Position numbers and translations under genes: made by a program
Shown here: piece by piece, positions 41,293-51,511 of the stretch
How the letters are laid out: the number at the start of each line of letters is the position of its first letter
Numbering within the stretch: position 1 is the first letter of the stretch
The notes under the pieces: generated by a model
What the model saw: only the letters and a program-made list of their open reading frames with translations
Database searches by the model: none
What the model was told of the DNA's origin: nothing
Origin: Tricholomella constricta
Lineage: Eukaryota > Basidiomycota > Agaricomycetes > Agaricales > Lyophyllaceae
Assembly (NCBI GenBank): GCA_013368375.1
Contig: JAACJP010000066.1
Span: forward strand, 1-64,000
Direction: 5' to 3'
Length of the DNA stretch: 64,000 bases

Positions 41293-42071
41293 TCAGGTGG
41301 GGCGGGTGGGAGCGGGGCGGCGAGGAGGGTGTCGCGCTTGGCTTGCCCGGACTTCAGCGCGTGCGTCAGCTAGGTGGCGTGCAGTGACGGCAGCGGATTT
41401 GAATCGTTTCGTTGCATGGATGTATCTGAGGAGGTGCTTTAAGGCACCGGGGCTCGAGAGAAGAAAGGAGAGGGACTCAGCTTTGCGTTGTAACTTGCGT
41501 CGCAGGTGGTGATGGCGTTCATATTGGTAGTGGGGACAGACTAGTAGGTAGTGGCGAACGGTCTCGGGGGTGATACCCTGGCAGTGGGGGCAGGAGGGGG
41601 ACTCCGATCGGTGGATGCGGAACAGGTGCTGGTTGAGCGGGGAGTGGCCCGTGCGGAGCTGCGCAACAGTGGCGGATTGACGACGATTGAGGGATTTGAC
41701 CAGTTGGAGGAACTTCTTGGATGGCAGAGATTTGTCGATGGCGTGTGTTGCGGGGTAGCGAGGGGACTTCTTCCAACGCTGTTTCCAGCGTTTCTGCAGG
41801 TCTGAGAGGTATGCTTGACGGATGGCGGGGATGCTGGTTGGCAGGGGTTTGTGGCGGAGGTAGACTGGGAGGGAGAGTTGGGGGCTCGAGGAGCCCATTG
41901 CGGCGATTTTTGCGATCTCGTCGGCCCGTTCATTGGGGGCAAAGTCGACGTGGCCCGGGGTCCAGTGTATTTGCAGATCTATTACACGACGGGTACGGTC
42001 AGTCCAGGAGTTACCTCTACGTATAGCAGCGCGTCTGTCGTCTGCACGAGCGATGCGATCCTGCTTGACGT
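41293..42071 (-). pseudogene. LINE ORF2, distal segment: RNase H end and CCHC finger
   Basis: Joined across A2 it continues the RNase H domain (VIDLQIHWTPGHVDFAPNER, with the last active-site Asp in ERADEIAK). It then has a C-terminal zinc motif CPHCQGITPETVRHYLLVC and a basic tail. A2 disrupts the gene, so the element is inactive. Confidence 0.9.
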
Positions 42072-42264
42072 TGGAGTGTCGCTACGCGGCACTCTGGGCC
42101 ATTAGAATGTGAGAGGGCGACGTTGTTTGGTGTTGTTTGGCAGCAGCTTCGGCAGCTTAGTCATAGCATTACTCTTTTGGACATTTCGATACAGAATAAT
42201 CATCTCATTCTGCCGTCTGCGCTCTCAACTAAGTCAGGTCGAGGGATCAACTTAGCCATCTCCA
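42072..42264 (+). repeat. A2 5' LTR (193 bp)
   Basis: Starts TGGAGTGTCGC TAC GCGGCACTCTGG, an 11-pair hairpin if G-U pairs are allowed; ends GCCATCTCCA. Primer site TGGTGACGACAGCGA follows at 42267. The leader 42265-42605 has no ORF supported by an ATG. Confidence 0.93.
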
Positions 42265-42605
42265 TCTGGTGACGACAGCGATTCAGCCTCATTTTAAAGC
42301 AACAAGTAATCGAAGTTTATTTTTTAAAGCTCAAAGCCCTCGAAGAAAAAACCCGAAGCAAAGAATTCGCGATCAAAGGAAGAAAAGACAACTCCCTCGA
42401 GCTGGCCCATCGAACACAGTTTAGAATCAACGGTAGATTCGCCTCTCGAAGACCAGTCAGTCCGTTACCCCCCTCGAGTGCTCCATCTAGTTCTGCAGCA
42501 TCACCACAACCGGACTCCTTGGGCTTCGGATCGCACCGCTCAACACCGTTCACATCACCGGCACCACAGATAAACCCACAGCAAGCGTTCCTAGACCCGT
42601 CAGAA

Positions 42606-43820
42606 ATGGCTGCCATGCTTATTGAACCCTTTTGGGGAGACCTTCGGGAAAACGAGAATGCGCAAGATTTTTGGCGAGCTTTCTGCCGGGCCATGGCCGG
42701 CAAAGACGACGCCCACAAGCTCGCGGAGTTCGAGAATTTTCTGCACTCGGACAGCGTCGCAGACGAATGGTTTTCGGGACTAGACCCAGCGGCGAAGTCG
42801 ACATGGCCGCTGCTCAAAGCCGCATACGACGCAAGGTGGCCGAAGGCTACAGTGGTGAGGAAAACGGCGACAGAGTATGAGGAGGAGTTACTCACGACGA
42901 AGTTATCGGAGGACGAGTTGGGGGAGATGAAGGTCGTTTCGGGGCGCAAAGTTTACACGCATGTAGCGTGGGCGGACGAGATGGGGCGACTGGCCAGGGA
43001 AGCAGGGGTCGAAGCGGGGGCGGTCTACATAGGCCAGGTCAGGAAAGGGTTGCCGGCCGTCATCAAAGCCAAGTTAGCCGATGAATATCAGACATGGGCG
43101 CTGTTCCTGGGGGCCGTGAGGGGGATCAGCGTAACATATATCAAGGAGAGGGTGGCCGAAGAGAAGAAGCGGAAGGATATCTTGGAAGCCGTGAAAGGCC
43201 GAATCGCGCAGCTCGAGACACCCAGGACAACACTCGGGCGGCAGCTCGCGAACACCACGTTGGGTACAGCGACCATACCGCCAGCGGTGGGCACGACCCT
43301 GTTCGGGCAGGGCAGCGGCACGAGACACAACCCACCAGGCACGTACGGCAGGGGACCTCCCCGCCAATTCACTGCTGAGGAGAAAGCCGCGTTCCGCGCC
43401 AGGTACGCAACACTTCCGCATCACCCGGATTCCGAGGCAGGACGGCTGGCGCACCAGGCGCAGCAACAAGCGTGGGCCAAGGCCCACGGAGCTGGAGGAC
43501 CGGTAACAGAGCTCACACCTTATCCGCTGAGGCCGGGTACAAGCAGAGTTAACAACAATGAATGCTACAAGTGCGGTATCAGTGGCCGCGACCACCCAGG
43601 ACACGGACACCTTAGCTTCAACTGCCCAACACCGGACAACAAACAGCTTCACCCCCACGAGCAACGCTGGAGGGCCATCTGCACCAACATGCTGCACGAA
43701 CCCAAAGATAACACCAGGCCGGTGCGCTTTGTGGCGATAGACGATTACGGCACCGTAGAGGAAGTAACGGAGGCGGGAAGCGCGGAGGAAGCGGGAAAAG
43801 AGGGTGGGCCGTCCGAGTAA
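42606..43820 (+). CDS. A2 Gag
   Basis: 404 aa from ATG 42606 (MAAMLIEPFWGDLRENENAQ), the position equivalent to the A1 and A3 starts. The helical capsid-like half is conserved with A1 (WADEMGRLAREAGVEAGAVY). The zinc knuckle is unusual: CYKC is followed by 11 residues before the His (GISGRDHPGHGH) and then LSFNC, so spacing is CX2CX11HX4C instead of CX4H. It ends at TAA 43818-43820 inside a hairpin loop. Confidence 0.92.
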   Translation: MAAMLIEPFWGDLRENENAQDFWRAFCRAMAGKDDAHKLAEFENFLHSDSVADEWFSGLDPAAKSTWPLLKAAYDARWPKATVVRKTATEYEEELLTTKLSEDELGEMKVVSGRKVYTHVAWADEMGRLAREAGVEAGAVYIGQVRKGLPAVIKAKLADEYQTWALFLGAVRGISVTYIKERVAEEKKRKDILEAVKGRIAQLETPRTTLGRQLANTTLGTATIPPAVGTTLFGQGSGTRHNPPGTYGRGPPRQFTAEEKAAFRARYATLPHHPDSEAGRLAHQAQQQAWAKAHGAGGPVTELTPYPLRPGTSRVNNNECYKCGISGRDHPGHGHLSFNCPTPDNKQLHPHEQRWRAICTNMLHEPKDNTRPVRFVAIDDYGTVEEVTEAGSAEEAGKEGGPSE

Positions 43821-43841
43821 GCATGCAACACCGGACGGCCC
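43806..43841 (+). promoter_or_regulatory. A2 gag-pol junction stem-loop with stop and start in the loop
   Basis: Perfect 10-bp stem GGGCCGTCCG / CGGACGGCCC (43806-43815 and 43832-43841). The 16-base loop holds the gag TAA (43818-43820) and the pol ATG (43823-43825), two bases apart. The stem is the same as in A1; the loop is not. Confidence 0.75.
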
Positions 43842-46800
43842 TGGAAGCGACAACGAACGACGGGGGCAGGGTCTCCACCGGCGACAGGGTGGCGGAAGGA
43901 GACGCAGTCGAAACCCGCTCTGTACTTCTTGACGAATCAAACATCATTAATCTGTACACCGCGGGACATGAGCAACAACGAGACAAAGACGGGAAGAACA
44001 TACAACCTTTCGTGCAAACCATAAGCTTAGAGGGTCCGGGGGGAGAAGTTGTGCGAGTCTGGGGGATGTTCGACGATGGGGCCATGGTGGCGGCGATGTG
44101 TAGTCGGGTATATGAGAAGGTGAAACACCGCTTGGGCGCGACGAGACCGTCCAAAAGGAAACTCCGAATGGCAGATGGGAAAGTGGTAGAAGCGGAGGCA
44201 GTATGGGAAGGGATGATCGGACTGGGCGGGGTTCGCATACGGGGTTCCTTCGAGGTTTTCGACAGTGGGGGAAGCTGGTCCTTCCTCTTCGGCAAGCCGT
44301 TGATGGTCGCCTTTGATGCCGTGCATTACTACCGACGCAATGAAGTCACCATAACGGTGGGCGACACAACGGCGACGCTATCAAACCAGTTCAGCAATAC
44401 GCAGTTTGGCGACCACATAATACATTACCTTGGTTTCGGTGAGGCGCACCATATCGATGGAGAAAGCACGCAAGGGGAGAGAAGGGCTGTGGGAAGTGGG
44501 CCAGAGATGGGTAGGAACGAGCAGGAGGATGTCGGAACAGAGCAAGGGTGCGCAAGGTCAGGGGCCCCAGAAACGGAGGAGCTCGGCAGCTGGAGCATAG
44601 CCCCCGTATGCTTCGTATCCGAGGATGCGCCATCCGACGACCCAGGCCCATCCATGCCTGCTAACGCGATCAGTTCGGAAAAGGGCATATATACACGGCG
44701 AACGAACCCGTTTCAGCCAGCGAGAGTGGCGGAGGTGTTACGGCAGGTGACGGTGGGGGACGATCTGTCGGAGGCCGAAAGGGCGGAAGTAAAGGCTTTC
44801 ATAGCACGAAACGCTGATGTGTTTGCGTTGTCAGTGGGGGAGGTGTTACCGGTTGAAGGAGCAGTGCATACGTTAGACATTCCGGAGGAGGCGACATTCT
44901 CAAAGAGGGTTCATCAACGGCCACTCACTCCACCACAGCGGCAGTACCTGCATACGAAGATCAATGAGATGCTGGACGCCGGCGTTATCGAGCAATGCGA
45001 ACCTGGACAAGTGAAGTGCGTGTCGCCGACGACGTTGGCACAAAAGGTCCACCAGGGCGCCGGACTCACCCTCGAAGAACTACAGCACCGAGTAAACGAC
45101 CAATGCATAGAGAATGGGCTCGCACCATACTTTCCGATGCCAGAGAGGCCACCAAACCGGCCGGTTGCAGATAAAGAAGAACCCGAACCTAAATGGCGTA
45201 TTTGTCAGAATTTTGCGGAGATCAACAAGATCACCAGGGTCGCGCCAATGCCGCAGGGCGACATTCGCGCCAAGCAGCAGAAGTTGAGTGGGAAGAGATG
45301 GGTCTCGTTGTTTGACTTTGCAGCGGGGTTTTACGCAGTGGAGGTGGCGGAGGCTTCAAGGCCGTACACCGCCTTCTACGTCGAAGGGCGGGGGTACTTC
45401 TGGTACCGGAAGATGCCCTTTGGCCTAACAGGAGCACCGTCAACATTCGCACAGATGACCGCGCAGAGCCTGCACGACTTACTAGTGCAAGAAATCCTGG
45501 AACTGTTCGTCGACGATGGAGGCACGGCGGCGGACAAGTTCAGAGACATGATGGGGAAGCTGGAGACCATTTTCGGGCGGTGTCGAGAGAAAGGGTTGTC
45601 GATTTCGGCCGCCAAAACGCTGCTGTTTGGGACTACGGGGGTGTTCGCAGGCGCTTCTGTGGGCCCGAAAGGTGTGCAACCGGACATGGCGAAACTGACG
45701 GCGATTGTCAATTGGCCGCAGCCAGAGGACGCACAAAATCTTGCAGCATTCCTGGGACTAGCGGGCTGGTTTCGAGACTTAGTGCATGGGTATGCGAAGG
45801 TTGAAGCACCGTTGAGGAACTTACTGCGGGAGGTGGAGATACCGGCCGGAGCATCGAAGTCGGTTTATCGGAGGACAATGGCGAATTTCAAGCTAGTGGA
45901 CAGGTGGACTACAGCGCACTCGGAGAGTTTCCTCGCGTTAAAAAAGATACTCACGTCGGAGCCGGTATTGCGCGCACCCAAGTGGGATGGAACGCCCTTC
46001 GTCGTCACCACAGACGGCTGCATGGACGCATTCGGTGCAGTGCTTGCGCAGCGGTTCGAGACGATCACCCCCAATGGCGCGTCCGTCACGAAGCTCCACC
46101 CCATAGGTTTCGCATCCAAACGAACCTCCACAGCAGAGGAGAAGTATAAACCGTTCTTGCTGGAGTTCGCGGCCTTGAAGTTTGGTCTGGACAAGTTCTC
46201 GGACACTGTGTGGGGGTTCCCCGTTATCATTGAGACGGACTGTCAGGCGCTTCGAGACGTACTGATGAGCGACAAACTGAGCGCTACGCACGCACGATGG
46301 AGAGACGGGATCCTAGCCCATCAAATCATCGACGTACGACACGTCCCAGGGAAAATAAACGTAGTGGCAGATGCGCTGAGCCGGAGGGCAGAAGGAACGG
46401 AGAAGAAGGCGGGAGACGGCAGCGAGTGGTCGGTCTGCGAGGACTGGGAGTCAGTGACGGGACTGGTTCACGACATCTTCAGCATGACAACACTAACCGA
46501 AGGAGAGGCATTGCGGCAGAGGTTTGTGGAGGAGCCGGTGTTTTTGGAGGTCGTAGAGGCTTTGCTGGAGTTGGACCACGGGAAGGACGCACAAGACAGG
46601 AGGCGAGCGAAGCACAGGGCGTCGGAATACCTCATCGAAGGGGGGAAGCTGTGGCGAGTCGGCGGGGGACGGAGGGCCAGGGCAAGGGCACGAGTGGAGT
46701 GTGTCACGAGGAAGGAAGCAATTGAGTTGGCAAGGCTGGAACATCAGAAAGGAGGACACTGGCAGCGCGATGCCATCAAGAAACGGCTTACCGACACGAT

Positions 46801-47980
46801 CTGGAGCCCAGGGTTGGATGCGTCCATCATCCTGGGCATCAAGGATTGCGGGCACTGCAAGAATTTCGGGAGCACTCACCTGCATGCGCTCCTGAATCCC
46901 ATCACACGGCGGCACCCGTTCGAGCTGTTAGTCGGCGATTACCTCGCGATGCCGGTAGGGGTGGGCGGCTACCACACGGTCGGTCTATACCTCGACACCT
47001 ACTCTCAACACGTGTGGGGGTACAAATACAAGACGTCAGGAAGTTCGAAGACGACGGTCGGCGCTCTCTCAAGCATCTTCCACGGATACGCGCCGGCGGA
47101 GACCTTCATGGCGGATGGGGGCAAACATTTTGACAGTGAGGAGGTACGAACCTTCTGCGCGGAATGGGGCACGACAACGCACGTGGTGGCCGCCTATTCC
47201 CCGTGGGTTAACGGTCTGGTGGAAGGAACCAACAAGTTGCTCCTGCACGTCCTGAAGCGGTTGTGCTCACCAGGGTTGGGGGAGGATGAGTACGAGAAGA
47301 TGAGCGCAGCGGACCTGCCAAGGACTTGGCCGAATCGTTTTGATGAAGCGCTAAAGATTCTGAATTGGCGCCTACTACCAGCCTTCGACTTCACCCCGAA
47401 AGAATTGCTCTTGGGCCTCGTAGTCAATACACCACGCACGGCGTTATCGGATAGCACGGCGGCGCTGACGGGAGACGCAGTCACGACGCAGATGGCTTAC
47501 GCAGCACAACAAAGACTAGACGGCTACGCGGCGGCCGTCAAACACGCCATCAAACGGAAGAGCGCTTTTGACAAGCGCGTACTTGCCGAGTCTAAACACG
47601 AGGTGGTATTCGAAAAGGGAGACCTAGTGCAAGTGTACCGAAACGATCTAGACTACACGTTCAAGGCGGACCGGAAACTTTTACCGAAATGGTCTATACC
47701 CCGCCGAGTGGTCGATCGCAACGTGAATTCCTACACGCTGGAAACGCGGGAGGGGGACAGTATAGCGGGCAACTTTAGCGCAAGGCGGCTGCGGAGGTTC
47801 TGGCCAAGGGCCGGAACGAAGTTGGCGGAAGAGCAGGCAGAAGTGGAACAGCAGAGGCGACAACGGCCGTCGCAACAACAGGGCCACGAGCAGAACCCGA
47901 CAACGCAGGGCAACGGAGCGCAGCTTGAGGAGGAGAATGATCCGACGTCAGGGCAGGGCGACGCGGGCGTCGCCACGTGA
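43823..47980 (+). CDS. A2 Pol polyprotein: protease, RT, RNase H, integrase
   Basis: 1,385 aa from ATG 43823. Same plan as A1 Pol with a shorter linker: protease-like GMFDDGAMVAAMCSR; RT WRICQNFAEINKI, MPFGLTGAPSTFAQM, catalytic ELFVDDGGTA; RNase H TTDGCMDAFGAVLAQRF, LEFAALKFGLDKF; integrase HQKGGH...CGHC, LLVGDYLAMPVG, TFMADGGKHFD, PWVNGLVEGTNKLL; tail LVQVYRNDLDYTFKADRKLL. The DDG in the protease and FVDD in RT are shared with A1, so they are family traits and not damage. No frame breaks seen. Confidence 0.92.
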   Translation: MQHRTALEATTNDGGRVSTGDRVAEGDAVETRSVLLDESNIINLYTAGHEQQRDKDGKNIQPFVQTISLEGPGGEVVRVWGMFDDGAMVAAMCSRVYEKVKHRLGATRPSKRKLRMADGKVVEAEAVWEGMIGLGGVRIRGSFEVFDSGGSWSFLFGKPLMVAFDAVHYYRRNEVTITVGDTTATLSNQFSNTQFGDHIIHYLGFGEAHHIDGESTQGERRAVGSGPEMGRNEQEDVGTEQGCARSGAPETEELGSWSIAPVCFVSEDAPSDDPGPSMPANAISSEKGIYTRRTNPFQPARVAEVLRQVTVGDDLSEAERAEVKAFIARNADVFALSVGEVLPVEGAVHTLDIPEEATFSKRVHQRPLTPPQRQYLHTKINEMLDAGVIEQCEPGQVKCVSPTTLAQKVHQGAGLTLEELQHRVNDQCIENGLAPYFPMPERPPNRPVADKEEPEPKWRICQNFAEINKITRVAPMPQGDIRAKQQKLSGKRWVSLFDFAAGFYAVEVAEASRPYTAFYVEGRGYFWYRKMPFGLTGAPSTFAQMTAQSLHDLLVQEILELFVDDGGTAADKFRDMMGKLETIFGRCREKGLSISAAKTLLFGTTGVFAGASVGPKGVQPDMAKLTAIVNWPQPEDAQNLAAFLGLAGWFRDLVHGYAKVEAPLRNLLREVEIPAGASKSVYRRTMANFKLVDRWTTAHSESFLALKKILTSEPVLRAPKWDGTPFVVTTDGCMDAFGAVLAQRFETITPNGASVTKLHPIGFASKRTSTAEEKYKPFLLEFAALKFGLDKFSDTVWGFPVIIETDCQALRDVLMSDKLSATHARWRDGILAHQIIDVRHVPGKINVVADALSRRAEGTEKKAGDGSEWSVCEDWESVTGLVHDIFSMTTLTEGEALRQRFVEEPVFLEVVEALLELDHGKDAQDRRRAKHRASEYLIEGGKLWRVGGGRRARARARVECVTRKEAIELARLEHQKGGHWQRDAIKKRLTDTIWSPGLDASIILGIKDCGHCKNFGSTHLHALLNPITRRHPFELLVGDYLAMPVGVGGYHTVGLYLDTYSQHVWGYKYKTSGSSKTTVGALSSIFHGYAPAETFMADGGKHFDSEEVRTFCAEWGTTTHVVAAYSPWVNGLVEGTNKLLLHVLKRLCSPGLGEDEYEKMSAADLPRTWPNRFDEALKILNWRLLPAFDFTPKELLLGLVVNTPRTALSDSTAALTGDAVTTQMAYAAQQRLDGYAAAVKHAIKRKSAFDKRVLAESKHEVVFEKGDLVQVYRNDLDYTFKADRKLLPKWSIPRRVVDRNVNSYTLETREGDSIAGNFSARRLRRFWPRAGTKLAEEQAEVEQQRRQRPSQQQGHEQNPTTQGNGAQLEEENDPTSGQGDAGVAT

Positions 47981-47992
47981 AGGGGGGGCACA
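47981..47992 (+). promoter_or_regulatory. A2 polypurine tract
   Basis: AGGGGGGGCACA directly before the 3' LTR and directly after the pol stop. Confidence 0.75.
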
Positions 47993-48185
47993 TGGAGTGT
48001 CGCTACGCGGCACTCTGGGCCATTAGAATGTGAGAGGGCGACGTTGTTTGGTGTTGTTTGGCAGCAGCTTTGGCAGCTTAGTCATAGCATTACTCTTTTG
48101 GACATTTCGATACAGAATAATCATCTCATTCTGCCGTCTGCGCTCTCAACTAAGTCAGGTCGAGGGATCAACTTAGCCATCTCCA
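47993..48185 (+). repeat. A2 3' LTR (193 bp)
   Basis: Identical by eye to the 5' LTR except CTTTGG for CTTCGG, followed by the TSD ACGT. Confidence 0.94.
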
Positions 48186-51100
48186 ACGTGGAGTTTCTCG
48201 GCGGCTGTATGTACATGATCAAGTAAGTAGTGAGCCGGATGGGGCTTCTGATTACCCAGGGCCTTGATTGTTGCCTGGCTGTCGCTGCCGATGGCGGTGA
48301 TGGAGTGGAGCTGGCGGCTGGTGGAGGTCAGCAAGTGTAGGCCCAGGGTAAGGCCTACGATTTCGGCCTCATATACAGTGTGCTTCGTTATTGGACCAAG
48401 GTGGTATTTGAGGGACGCCTTTTCGATGCCGTTCACGAAGAGAACGGCTGAGGCGCCGACGCCGCCTTCATAACCGGAGCCGTCGCAGTGAACGGACGTG
48501 GGCGCTATACGATGGATGTGGTTAGCCTCTGCCAGCGCTTTTGCCTTGTCACCTTTAATGTGGGTGCTGAACGATGGGACGTAGTTGGGACGGCGCCTTG
48601 TGGGCGCTATGGTTTCGATCTGGGTTGGGTCAATTCCTGTAAGAAAGAAGAGGTTGTGGAGGGGCGATCGGTGCCGTTTCACTTGGCGCCGTGCTGCTTT
48701 GCGGACTGGGCTGTGTAGAGGGTGGGAGGGAGGGAGGGATGCTAGCCGTGCGGCGGCGCGCTGGAGGATCTTGTGGTATAGCAGGTCTACGGGGAGGAGG
48801 TTAGTGTGGGCGTCTAGGACGTCTCCGGCTGTCGTGCTGAGGGAGCCGGTGACGAGCTTCGCTGCCCGCCTCTGGACTGGGACGAGTTTCTTGGTCACTG
48901 CGACAGATCCTGTCCGTTTCTTGCTGCCCGGCGGATTCTGTACTCCTGTATACCAAATGTCAGCTGCATAAGTGAAGGCCGGGACGGCCACTGTGTTATA
49001 TAGTTGGCGAATGCGATGCGGGGGCATGCCCCCTGAGATCTTCGAGAGGCGGGCTACCTGGAAGGACCACCAGGTGGAACTGGCGATTACCTTCTGGTAG
49101 TGTGCCGACCATCGGAGCTTGGGGTCGAAGACGACACCTAAATATTTGTACGTCAGTGCTGTTTCAACGATCTGAAGCGTCGTCGAGCCGTCGGGGTTTC
49201 TGCGAGAGAGGGTGAGGTCAGGAGGGATAGGATCCCTGTGGGAGCGGGGGAAGTTCATGAGTGCGAGCTTGGAAAGTTCGAAAGGGGAGTTGTGGGACTG
49301 AGACCAGTCGAACCCCCCGCCTGAGCGTTCGGTCATGTTGGCGATGATTTTGTGGGCATCTTGGAGCGTTTTTGCGACGGCGAGATACATCGAGTCGTCA
49401 ACGAACCCGATGGATGTCTCTGCTTTGCTGTTAGGGGGGGCAGTCAGGATTAGTGGCGCATTGTAGAATGCGTAAAAGAGCATCGAGAGGGGGCAGCCCT
49501 GCGTGGTGCCATTGACGATGTCCGTGAGGTCGGAAGTGAAGTCGTCGAACTTCAGTCGGGTCTTGCGGCCAGTGAGCATCCTTTTGGTAAGCTTGATGTA
49601 GCAGGTTGGGGCGCCCCGTTCCTTCATATTGTGGAGGAGTCGCTCTCTGACTGTGTTAGGGAAGGCACCTTGAACATCAAGAAAGAGAGCTACAGCAACG
49701 TTACCAGCGCGCCACGCATCCTTGATCTTATGAGTGACCATGTGCATGGCGTCGGTCGTGTTTCTGCCAGGGCGGCCGCCGAATTGGCCGGGGGGGAACA
49801 TATCGTGCTTTTCTGCAAGGTGGGATAGGTCAGCGGCGACTAACGTCGAGAGTAACTTCCCGATCGTGTTGAGCAGCCCGATCGGGCGGTACGCTTTGGC
49901 GACGTCGTATGCCGGTTTGCCCGGTTTGCGGAGTACAAGGGTCGTGGAGACCAGCCAGCTGTCGTGGTATGCGTTGAGCTCCAGGACTGCCCGAAAGATG
50001 TAGAACAGGTGATCGACGAGCGCCTCGGCGCAACGCTTCAACACCACATTCGGAATTCCATCGCGGCCCGGGGCCTTGTGAGGTTTAAGTTGTTTGATCG
50101 CTGCAAGGATACGCGCTCGAGTGAAGTATTTGATGCCCGGAAGGGGCTTTGGGTAAGCAGAGGCAGGGGTGGAGGGGGATGGGGGGGGAGGGGGAAAGAA
50201 AGACTCAGCTAGGGCCTCGGCCTTTTCGTCATTAGTGGTCGCCATCTTGGGGATGCCGTCTACCTTGGTCCGAAGGTCGGGGACCCTGTCGCAGGAAAAG
50301 TCAGTTGGCTCGTTCACGACGTACTTATTCGCCGTGTAGATTTGGCGGGCGTCAATATTCTCGAGCCATTCAATCCAGTGTTCGCGGCGTTTCTCTTCGA
50401 TCTTGTCCGACATGGCGCGAGAGAGGCGTTTGAACTCGGCTTTGGATGGGTGATCGGCGATGTCCCTGTACTTGTACATCTCGTTGCTGGCGTGGCTCCT
50501 TGGTCGTTTGAACTCGTCGAGTTCAGGGCACCACCAACGCTTCGAGAAGGGGCACGGTTTCTTCATCGGTACAAGGTCGTCCGCGGCGATGGTCTCCTGG
50601 ATAATGGATGTCAGCAGCGTTACCTTCGCGTCGAACTCCTCTAGGGAGGAGATGTGGCGAGCTGGTGAGCGGAGGTTGAGAGTAGTCTCGAGGGCTTCGG
50701 AGAACGTTTTCCAGTCGACGGTGTGGAAGTCCCTGGAGGGTGGTGAGGAAGACCGGGCTATGGGGAGTTCGATGACTGTAACAATGGGAAGGTGGTCAGT
50801 AATGGGGGGCCGAAGCCCGGCGTCGACATTGCAGGAGACGATGGGGTCGATGGGATTATGTGAACGCCAAACGTTGTCAGGGCGGGTCCAGCGGTCGCCG
50901 GCGGTTTGGAGGGTGTGGATCGTCGGTGGAAGGGCCAGTTCCATTTCATAGTCGCGGAGGAGGTCGAGCAGGGGACGGATGGCGGGTTCGGAGGAATTAA
51001 GGTGGCGGTTGTCGGCGCTTTCCCATAGAGGGTGGTGCCTGTTGAAATCGCCGAGCCATAACATGTGGTCCCGGGGGGACGGACGGGCTTGGGGGAGGGA

Positions 51101-51511
51101 GGAGGAAAGGTAGTTAGAGAGGGTGGTGAGGCTATCGTTCTGTGTGCAGTCATTGTAGACGTTGATTATGGAAAGGTGGCCATGCGCTCCATTGAAGCGT
51201 ACCGCCGTGATATCTGTGCTAGGGATGTCTAGGAGGGTATATGAATCAGTAGCTATGTTCGAATTAATGAGGAGAATAGACCGCGAGCGGGTACTCCCGT
51301 CGCGGCGATGATGGTGTGGGTATCGGACGGTCCAGAACGGTGAGGCTTTGGTGTTGCCCAGTCGATCGAGGAAGGGCTCTTGGAGTGCAATGACGTCCCA
51401 GTCTTCTGGCCTGGCGGTGTTGAGGACCGCCGCCTGGGCGAGGTCCGACTTGCGAACGTTCTGCTGCCAAATTCTTAACTTACCCGGGGCTTTAGGGGTT
51501 CGCCTATTCAT
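48186..51511 (-). pseudogene. LINE ORF2, proximal segment: endonuclease, RT, RNase H start
   Basis: ATG at 51511 overlaps the ORF1 stop (ATGA). APE endonuclease: RIWQQNVRKSDLAQ, VIALQEPFLD, LWLGDFNRHHPLWES, ITDHLPIVTV. RT: KAPGRDGIPNVVLK, YRPIGLLNTIGKLL, FLDVQGAFPNTVRERL, GTTQGCPLSMLFYAFYN, catalytic SIGFVDDSMYLAV. RNase H: VHCDGSGYEGGVGASAVLF, VYEAEIVGLTLGLHLL, IGSDSQATIKAL. The total ORF2 across A2 is about 1,366 aa, in frame, with no other break; A2 cuts the RNase H domain. Confidence 0.92.

Larger units (their letters stand above)
42072..48185 (+). mobile_element. A2: near-intact A-family Ty3/gypsy element
   Basis: 6,114 bp, 193-bp LTRs (42072-42264 and 47993-48185) with a single C/T difference at a CpG, TSD ACGT (42068-42071 and 48186-48189), primer site, gag, pol and polypurine tract all present. 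Inserted in the RNase H domain of the LINE; the innermost layer of the nest. Confidence 0.95.
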
